A stretch of DNA of 11,400 nt, taken from positions 1 through 11,400 of the forward strand of contig JBFXDI010000121.1 of assembly GCA_050181295.1 (NCBI GenBank). The letters are read 5' to 3'. Below the pieces are notes generated by a model. It saw nothing but the letters and a program-made list of their open reading frames with translations. It did not search any database and was not told where the DNA came from. This stretch comes from JBFXDI01 sp050181295 (GTDB taxonomy: Bacteria; Pseudomonadota; Alphaproteobacteria; Rhizobiales; Aestuariivirgaceae). This document shows positions 6,361-11,400 of this stretch, piece by piece (the stretch's first letter is position 1; each line of letters begins with the position of its first letter). The translations under genes were made by a program, and so were the position numbers.

Positions 6361-8649
6361 ATGCCGCGTACGGTCACGGACGAACTGCGCGAGAACGCGC
6401 TGCACTACCACCGCTCTCCGCGTCCGGGAAAGCTCGAGATCAAGGCCACCAAGCCGCTCTCGAACCAGCGCGACCTGGCGCTCGCCTATTCGCCCGGTGT
6501 CGCGGCCGCCTGCGAGGTCATTGCCGCCGACCAGTCGGAAGCCGACACGCTGACCTCCCGCGCCAATCTCGTGGCCGTGATCTCGAACGGCACGGCCGTG
6601 CTGGGCCTTGGCAATATCGGCGCGCTCGCCTCCAAGCCCGTCATGGAGGGCAAGGCGGTGCTCTTCAAGAAGTTCGCGGGCATCGATGTCTTCGACCTCG
6701 AGGTGAGCGTCACGGATCCGGAGCGCTTCTGCGAGGTGGTGGCGGCGCTGGAGCCGACCTTCGGGGGCATCAACCTCGAGGACATCAAGGCGCCGGAGTG
6801 CTTCGAGGTCGAGGATGCGCTGAAACGGCGGATGAACATCCCGGTCTTCCACGACGACCAGCACGGCACGGCGATCATTGTGGCCGCCGCCGTCCTCAAC
6901 GCCATGGAGCTCGCCGGGAAGAAGCTGTCGGACGTGAAGCTCGTGGCCTCGGGCGCCGGCGCCGCCTCGCTCGCCTGCCTCAACCTCCTCGTCTCGCTCG
7001 GGCTGCCGCGCGAGCGGATCTGGGTCTCCGACATCGACGGCGTGGTCTATGAGGGCCGCGCCGCCTCCATGGACCGCTGGAAGTCGGCCTACGCCCAGAA
7101 GACCGATGCCCGCACGCTCGCCGACATCATCGAGGGCGCCGACATCTTCATGGGCCTCTCGGCAGGGGGCGTCCTCACCCCGGAGATGGTGAAGCGGATG
7201 GGCAAGCAGCCGCTCATCATGGCGCTTGCCAACCCCAACCCGGAGATCATGCCGGAGCAGGCGCGCTTCGTGCGGCCGGACGCCATGATCTGCACCGGGC
7301 GTTCCGACTATCCGAACCAGGTCAACAACGTCCTGTGCTTCCCCTATATCTTCCGGGGCGCGCTCGACGTCGGCGCAACCGCCATCAACGAGGAGATGAA
7401 GATCGCCGCCGTGCGCGCCATCGCCACGCTTGCGCACGAAGAGACTTCCGACGTCGCGGCCAGGGCTTACGGCGCCGAGATGAAGCTTTTCGGCGCCGAC
7501 AGCCTGATCCCATCGCCCTTCGACCCGCGCCTCATCCTGCGCATCGCGCCCGCGGTCGCGAGGGCCGCGATGGACACCGGCGTCGCCCGCCGTCCCATCA
7601 AGGATTTCGAGGCCTACGAGGAGGGGCTCGGCCGCTTCGTCTTCCGCTCCGGTTTCGTCATGCGGCCGGTCTTCGCCCGCGCCCGCGCCGACCTCAAGCG
7701 CATCGTCTATGCCGACGGCGAGGACGAGCGCGTGCTGCGCGCCGCCGCCGCCGCAATCCAGGACCGCTTCGCCGCTCCCGTGCTGATCGGGCGGCCGGAT
7801 GTCGTGGCCTCCCGCCTCGCCCGGCATGGGCTTTCGCTGCGGCCGGGGACGGATTTCGAGCTCGTCAACCCGCAGGACGATCCCCGCTACCGCGACTATG
7901 TCGAGACGCTCCTTTCCCACACCGCCCGCAAGGGCATCACGCCCGACATCGCCCGCACTCTGGTGCGCACCAACAATACGGTGATCGCGGCGCTTGCGGT
8001 CGCGCGCGGCGACGCCGACGCCATGATCTGTGGGCTCGAAGGCCGCTTCAGCCGGCATCTGGAGCATATCCGCAACATCATCGGCCTGTGCCCCGATACT
8101 CACGACTTCTCGACCGTCAACCTGGCGATCCTCACCCGCGGCCTCTATTTTTTCGCCGACACCTATGTCTCGCCGGATCCGTCGGCCTCGGAGCTCGTGG
8201 AGATCGCAAAGCTCACCACGCAGCTCATCCGCCGCTTCGGCATCGAGCCCAAGATCGCCTTCCTGTCGCAGTCGAGCTTCGGCAGCTCCGACACGTTCAG
8301 CGCCCGCAAGATGCGCGAGGCCGTCGCCATGCTGCATGCGCAGGAGCCGGAGCTCGAGGTGGAGGGCGAGATGCACGGAAACGCCGCGCTCGACGAGGAG
8401 CTGCGGCGGCGTGTCCTGCCGGACGGACGCCTGAAGGGCGAGGCCAACACCTTCATCCTGCCGAACCTCGACGCCGCCAACATCGCCTACCAGCTCGTCA
8501 TGGGGCTGGGCGAGGCCACACCGGTCGGGCCGATCCTGCTCGGGGCGGCCAAGCCCTGCCACATCCTCACGCCATCCGTCACGGCGCGTGGCGTCATCAA
8601 CATGACCGCCATCGCCGCCGTCGAGGCGCAGGACCAGCAGTCAGGATAG
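6361..8649 (+). CDS. maeB: Malic enzyme with C-terminal phosphotransacetylase-like domain (MaeB type)
   Basis: The 762-residue product is the usual MaeB length. It oxidatively decarboxylates malate to pyruvate, linking the TCA cycle to pyruvate/acetyl-CoA and reducing power in the cytoplasm. The malic enzyme part (about 1-430) shows the catalytic Tyr43 in YSPGVA, the catalytic Lys98 in EGKAVLFK, the metal-site segment GGINLEDIKAPECFEVE, then DDQHGTA, a GAGAA nucleotide loop (198-202), ALANPNPEI, and TGRSDYPNQVNNVLCFPYIFRG split across the domain end. The phosphotransacetylase-like part starts near residue 445 (RIVYADGEDERVL) and includes SQSSFGSSDTFS (about 637-648), VEGEMHGNAAL (667-677) and ANTFILPNLDAANIAYQLV in two pieces. 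In E. coli MaeB this domain is regulatory (acetyl-CoA control) and not catalytic. NAD versus NADP preference cannot be read here. The ATG at 6361 is chosen from family N-termini; in-frame alternatives are ATG 6307 and GTG 6268. It is divergent from the paralog pair and convergent with the LysR gene 23 bases on. Confidence 0.95.
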   Translation: MPRTVTDELRENALHYHRSPRPGKLEIKATKPLSNQRDLALAYSPGVAAACEVIAADQSEADTLTSRANLVAVISNGTAVLGLGNIGALASKPVMEGKAVLFKKFAGIDVFDLEVSVTDPERFCEVVAALEPTFGGINLEDIKAPECFEVEDALKRRMNIPVFHDDQHGTAIIVAAAVLNAMELAGKKLSDVKLVASGAGAASLACLNLLVSLGLPRERIWVSDIDGVVYEGRAASMDRWKSAYAQKTDARTLADIIEGADIFMGLSAGGVLTPEMVKRMGKQPLIMALANPNPEIMPEQARFVRPDAMICTGRSDYPNQVNNVLCFPYIFRGALDVGATAINEEMKIAAVRAIATLAHEETSDVAARAYGAEMKLFGADSLIPSPFDPRLILRIAPAVARAAMDTGVARRPIKDFEAYEEGLGRFVFRSGFVMRPVFARARADLKRIVYADGEDERVLRAAAAAIQDRFAAPVLIGRPDVVASRLARHGLSLRPGTDFELVNPQDDPRYRDYVETLLSHTARKGITPDIARTLVRTNNTVIAALAVARGDADAMICGLEGRFSRHLEHIRNIIGLCPDTHDFSTVNLAILTRGLYFFADTYVSPDPSASELVEIAKLTTQLIRRFGIEPKIAFLSQSSFGSSDTFSARKMREAVAMLHAQEPELEVEGEMHGNAALDEELRRRVLPDGRLKGEANTFILPNLDAANIAYQLVMGLGEATPVGPILLGAAKPCHILTPSVTARGVINMTAIAAVEAQDQQSG

Positions 8650-8672
8650 ACGCCTCTGCCTTCCGGCTTCGG

Positions 8673-9598
8673 TCACGCCTTGCTCGGAGCGCCCGCGAGC
8701 GCTTCTATCCGATCGCCCAGGACTTGCGAGAACGCCGCGTTCATTGCCGAGAAGGCCTGCTGCCTCGGCCGCACAAGAATGAGTTCGTAGACCGGAGCGT
8801 CGCGCAGCGGGACAGTCCTGAGGCCGAGCCGATCTGCGAAGAAGTGACCTGTGATGGGATCCACCAGAGCGGCATCCATGCCCTGCAGGACCATCGCCGC
8901 GGCAGCGTAGGATACGGGGATGTTCAACCTCGCCATCTTCTGGATCCGGGTGCGGCAGCGGCGCTTGCGCATCTGGCCGCCAGGTATGTCGCGTCGGGAA
9001 CGACGAGGCTCTGCGGCTCGAAATCGGAGATGTCCATCATTCGCCTGCCTTGTCCTCGGGCGTCGTCCGCCCTGAGAACCACGACATAGGGCATGTGCCA
9101 ACGGGCTACGACCGTAACGCCTGTGACGGACTCGAGCGGGCTGATCAGGCCAAGATCCACCCGTCCGTTCCTTACTCCATCCATGGTCTGGTGGCTGGCC
9201 TGCACCTGAACCGAGATGCGCACGTCTCTGTAGGAGCGGGCGAATGCTGCAACCGCGCTGGGGATCAGCTCGAAAGCGCCTGCGGGGTTGGTGGCGATCG
9301 AAATGGCGCCGCGAGCGAAATCACGGATCTCGCGGGCGGCCCGCGAGATGTCTCTCAGACCCAGAAAGGCGCGGTTGATCTCTTCGTAGAGAAGCTCTGC
9401 CTCACGGGTGGGCGTGATACCGCGCCGATGCCGGAGAAACAGGACCAGTTGCGTTTCCCGCTCCAGCCCATGCAGCAGCCGGGTCATCTGCGGCTGCGAG
9501 GTGCCGAGCGCGCGTGCGGCCGCGCTGAGCGACCCAGCCGCCATGATATGCCTGAAGGCCTCGACCAGCTTCAGAGAAAGTCTCGGCTCCTCGATCAT
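8673..9598 (-). pseudogene. LysR-family transcriptional regulator, broken by a one-base frameshift
   Basis: The first frame (9598 to 8924) encodes an N-terminal winged helix-turn-helix (about residues 7-66; KLVEAFRHIMAAGSLSAAAR, then LGTSQPQMTRLLHGLE). After it come the start of the LysR effector-binding domain (GAISIATNPAGAFELIPSAV) and NGRVDLGLISPLESV, ending at SLVVPDATYLAA. The rest of that domain continues in another frame as RIQKMARLNIPVSYAAAAMV, then LQGMDAALVDPITG, to a stop at 8673. The shift lies between about 8985 and 8945 and is repaired by adding one base (or removing two). The 926-base span would become 927, giving a typical 308-residue LysR. Unrepaired, the first frame makes 224 residues with a nonsense tail and lacks half of the effector domain. 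No slippery heptamer is visible at the junction, so programmed frameshifting is unlikely; a true mutation or a sequencing error remain. The gene is divergent from the sulfatase, the classic arrangement for a LysR regulator of its neighbour. The ATG at 9598 has no clear Shine-Dalgarno sequence. Confidence 0.85.
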
Positions 9599-9630
9599 AT
9601 CAGAACTGTATGGCAGATGGCTCTTTGCGC

Positions 9631-9668
9631 ATTATACGAGCATTCCTGAGACTTCTACACTGAACTCT
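9631..9668. promoter_or_regulatory. Divergent promoter region with inverted repeat (candidate LysR operator)
   Basis: In the 88-base gap between the regulator and the sulfatase, ATTATA (9631-9636) reads on the minus strand as a perfect TATAAT -10 for the LysR gene, about 33 bases before its ATG. The near-perfect inverted repeat AGACTTC (9649-9655), N6, GAACTCT (9662-9668), with one mismatch in seven, covers the expected -35 position of that promoter and lies 19 bases ahead of the sulfatase start. It is a plausible regulator-binding site, though its even spacing is not the textbook T-N11-A LysR box. A second imperfect repeat, TGCGC-N7-GAGCA (9626-9642), overlaps the -10. Confidence 0.4.
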
Positions 9669-9686
9669 GCCAGCGACGGAGTTCCC

Positions 9687-11210
9687 GTGACGAACATCAT
9701 CCTGATCATGGCCGATCAGCTTCGCGCCGACGCGATGGGATATGCCGGCAATCCTTTGCGGGTCACGCCTGCGATCGACAGTCTTGCGGCACGTGGCGCC
9801 GCCTTTCTCAGGCACCACACCCCCAACCAGATCTGCTCGCCGAGCCGGGCGTCCCTGTTCTCCGGTCTCTATCCCCGCCACCACGGCCTGCATCGCAACG
9901 GCGTGGCGCTCGGCGAATCCGTGGACCTCCTCACGCATGGCCTGAAGCGTGCCGGCTTCACCACTTTCGGATCGGGCAAGTTCCATTTCCAGCCGATGGA
10001 GGCGCCCGCGGAATACGCCATGCCAGAGTCGTGGGCCTTCTGGCGCGAGGCGGCCTCCAAGGACTGGCATGGGCCATTCTACGGGTTCGACTCGGTCGCT
10101 CTCGTCATCGGCGAGTCGTCCTACAGCCCGCAGGGCGGCCACTATGCGCAGTGGCTCCGGCAGCATCATCCGGATCTGACGGGCCACTACGATGTCGAAA
10201 GAGCCCTGGAAGGCCCGCCGCCGGATCTCGATGAGGTGTGGGAATCGGCAATGCCGGTCGAGGCTCACTACAACACATGGATCACGGACCGGGCGACGGC
10301 GTTCCTTGAAGGAGCGAGCGCCGACGAGCCTTTCTTCCTCTTCGTCTCCTATCCGGACCCTCATCATCCCTTCACACCGCCCCGGCCCTACAGTCGTCTG
10401 GTGGAGATGGACAAGGTTCCAATGCCGGCCGTGACGGAGGGGGAGCTGGAGCGCTTGCCCCCCTACATCCGCAATCTCACCGATGAAAGCGCTGACGAAA
10501 GCTACCTGTCGCTGGTGCTCGGCCATGGCGCGCCCAGGGAGCAGGGCTACATGATGCGGACAGCCGGTCTCGGCGAGAGGACGTTACGGCGCCTGATCGC
10601 CTACACCTATGGCATGATCGGGATGATCGACGATGGCGTGAGCCGGATCGTATCGGCGGTAGACTCGCGAGGACTGCTGGAGGACACCGTCATCATATTC
10701 ACCTCCGACCATGGTGAGTTTCTTGGCGACCACGGGCTGCTCCACAAAGGACCACCTCCCTTCAGGCAGCTTCTGGAAGTTCCCCTTGTAATGGCGGGAC
10801 CGGGCATCTCTCACCGACGCATCGAGGCCCTTACGAGCCATATTGACCTGAAGCCCACTTTTCTCGACATCGCAGGCGCAGCTTTCAACGGTGGAGATGG
10901 AGTTTCACTCCTGCCCCTCCTGAGGGGAAAGAGGGAGAGTGTTCGCGATCTCCTGTTCGCCGAGTATCATCCGCGCGTGGCGAGCGAGCAGTACAATCAG
11001 AGCGTCATAACCCGGGATGCGCGCCTGACCGTCTATCCTCTGTCTCCGGGATGGGGAGAGTATTTCCGCCACGGGGGCGATCCCGGCGAACATCAGAATC
11101 TTTTCAAAGACCCTGCCCGCCAGAAGGAGATCAAGACGCTGGCGGCGCAGCTTGAACGTAGATTTCCGCCTAAACCTGAAGTGCCTTCCGTGCCAATCGC
11201 TGTCTACTGA
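9687..11210 (+). CDS. Type I sulfatase / phosphonate monoester hydrolase-like enzyme (alkaline phosphatase superfamily)
   Basis: The 507-residue product is a metal-dependent ester hydrolase. The sulfatase signature C-x-P-S-R is at CSPSRASLFSGLYP with Cys50, the residue converted to formylglycine. Predicted metal ligands are Asp10 and Gln11 (IMADQLRAD) and Asp341 and His342 (TSDHGEFLGDHG). This D-Q/D-H set matches phosphonate monoester hydrolases and choline sulfatases rather than the arylsulfatase D-D/D-N set. Other likely active-site residues are Lys98 and His100 (GSGKFHF), His226 (YPDPHHPF) and Lys354 (LLHKG). The C-terminal GDPGEHQNLFKDPA is typical of the family. No signal peptide is present, so the enzyme should act in the cytoplasm on an imported substrate. 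The GTG at 9687 is chosen because GGAG lies five bases upstream and the frame gives MTNIILIMADQ at once; upstream in-frame codons fall inside the regulator. A solute-binding protein follows after 26 bases, probably in the same operon. Substrate is unknown; the sequence is not clearly BetC. Confidence 0.88.
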   Translation: MTNIILIMADQLRADAMGYAGNPLRVTPAIDSLAARGAAFLRHHTPNQICSPSRASLFSGLYPRHHGLHRNGVALGESVDLLTHGLKRAGFTTFGSGKFHFQPMEAPAEYAMPESWAFWREAASKDWHGPFYGFDSVALVIGESSYSPQGGHYAQWLRQHHPDLTGHYDVERALEGPPPDLDEVWESAMPVEAHYNTWITDRATAFLEGASADEPFFLFVSYPDPHHPFTPPRPYSRLVEMDKVPMPAVTEGELERLPPYIRNLTDESADESYLSLVLGHGAPREQGYMMRTAGLGERTLRRLIAYTYGMIGMIDDGVSRIVSAVDSRGLLEDTVIIFTSDHGEFLGDHGLLHKGPPPFRQLLEVPLVMAGPGISHRRIEALTSHIDLKPTFLDIAGAAFNGGDGVSLLPLLRGKRESVRDLLFAEYHPRVASEQYNQSVITRDARLTVYPLSPGWGEYFRHGGDPGEHQNLFKDPARQKEIKTLAAQLERRFPPKPEVPSVPIAVY

Positions 11211-11236
11211 TCAAGGCTGCCAGCAAGGGGTTTCTC

Positions 11237-11400
11237 ATGAACAAGCATTCGCTGAATTCGCTGCTCCGCAACCCTCGGCTTTCCCGGCGTGAGTTCGTTA
11301 CCGCGGCGATTGCCGCAGGCCTGACGGCAAGTGCCGCCAACGGTCTTTTCTCGGCAGCCGCGCACGCACAGGCACAGCCAAAGAAAGGAGGCCGCTTCCG
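11237..11400 (+). CDS. Solute-binding protein of an ABC importer, N-terminal fragment with Tat signal (runs off window)
   Basis: Only the first 54 codons are present. The ATG at 11237 has a strong ribosome site, AAGGGG (11225-11230), six bases upstream. The N-terminus carries a twin-arginine signal (SRREFVTAAIAAGLTA), a hydrophobic stretch and an AHA cleavage site (FSAAAHA, about residues 39-45). The mature start, QAQPKKGGRF, resembles Tat-exported family 5 (dipeptide/oligopeptide type) binding proteins, which often begin PKKGG-T/R-L/F-R. The protein would capture a substrate in the periplasm for import. Position directly after the sulfatase, in the same orientation and only 26 bases away, suggests that it delivers the sulfatase's substrate or its parent compound. 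Family assignment rests on this short segment and could be wrong. Confidence 0.65.
   Translation, partial: MNKHSLNSLLRNPRLSRREFVTAAIAAGLTASAANGLFSAAAHAQAQPKKGGRF

Noticed and set aside
6349..8562. Minus-strand open frame of 737 codons opposite maeB
   Set aside because: Antisense shadow of a strongly biased GC-rich gene; no domain, no ribosome site, and maeB motifs on the plus strand are unmistakable.
8650..8672. Terminator between maeB and the convergent LysR gene
   Set aside because: The gap is 23 bases and shows only trivial 3-bp pairings, not enough for a hairpin call.
8945..8985. Programmed -1 ribosomal frameshift in the LysR gene
   Set aside because: No X-XXY-YYZ slippery heptamer and no obvious stimulatory stem at the junction; LysR genes are not known to use it.
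7335..9089. Plus-strand open frame of 584 codons running from maeB into the LysR region
   Set aside because: Most of it is the +1 frame of maeB with an Arg/Ala-rich translation; its end lies antisense to the LysR gene. No motif supports it.
9687..11210. Naming the sulfatase betC (choline sulfatase)
   Set aside because: The nucleophile motif is CSPSR rather than the BetC CAPAR, and no choline-to-betaine genes are in view; only a general family call is supported.

Overview
The window reads as chromosomal DNA of a high-GC alphaproteobacterium, most likely of the Hyphomicrobiales (Rhizobiales). The basis is the GC-rich third codon positions, the rhizobial-style AspRS N-terminus (MHVYRSHTCGALR), the two-domain MaeB malic enzyme, and a Tat-type solute-binding protein next to a sulfatase. 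The family or genus cannot be fixed from this sequence.

Layout, left to right. (1) 62-1783 (+): a secreted caspase-like (C14) protein with an intact His/Cys dyad and a long C-terminal region of unknown function. (2) 1907-3685 (+): aspS, aspartyl-tRNA synthetase. It carries His and Gly at the positions that mark non-discriminating enzymes. (3) 3686-3758: a convergent gap with two GC-rich perfect hairpins. (4) 6214-3759 (-): two tandem genes for full-length paralogs of a secreted protein family I do not recognise. The short gap between them holds a hairpin whose loop is complementary to the Shine-Dalgarno sequence of the second gene. (5) 6361-8649 (+): maeB, malic enzyme fused to a phosphotransacetylase-like domain, divergent from the paralog pair. 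(6) 9598-8673 (-): a LysR-type regulator broken by a single-base frameshift. (7) 9687-11210 (+): a cytoplasmic type I sulfatase/phosphonate-monoesterase-like hydrolase divergent from the regulator. It is followed after 26 bases by the first 54 codons of a Tat-exported solute-binding protein that runs off the window end.

How the genes relate. The left two thirds is a mix of core metabolism (aspS, maeB) and envelope-associated genes that need not share a pathway. The right end looks like a small catabolic module: a divergent LysR regulator, a cytoplasmic sulfatase, and an uptake system whose binding protein starts at 11237. The natural reading is import of a sulfate (or phosphonate/phosphate) ester followed by intracellular hydrolysis, but the substrate is not visible here. 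The regulator's frameshift means control of the module may be lost in this strain, unless the frameshift is a sequencing error.

No tRNA, rRNA, CRISPR array, insertion sequence or phage gene was seen. No stretch longer than 300 bases lacks a gene. I did not find a clearly new multi-gene system. The most open questions are the paralog pair with its possible translational switch, and the function of the caspase-like protein's C-terminal half.
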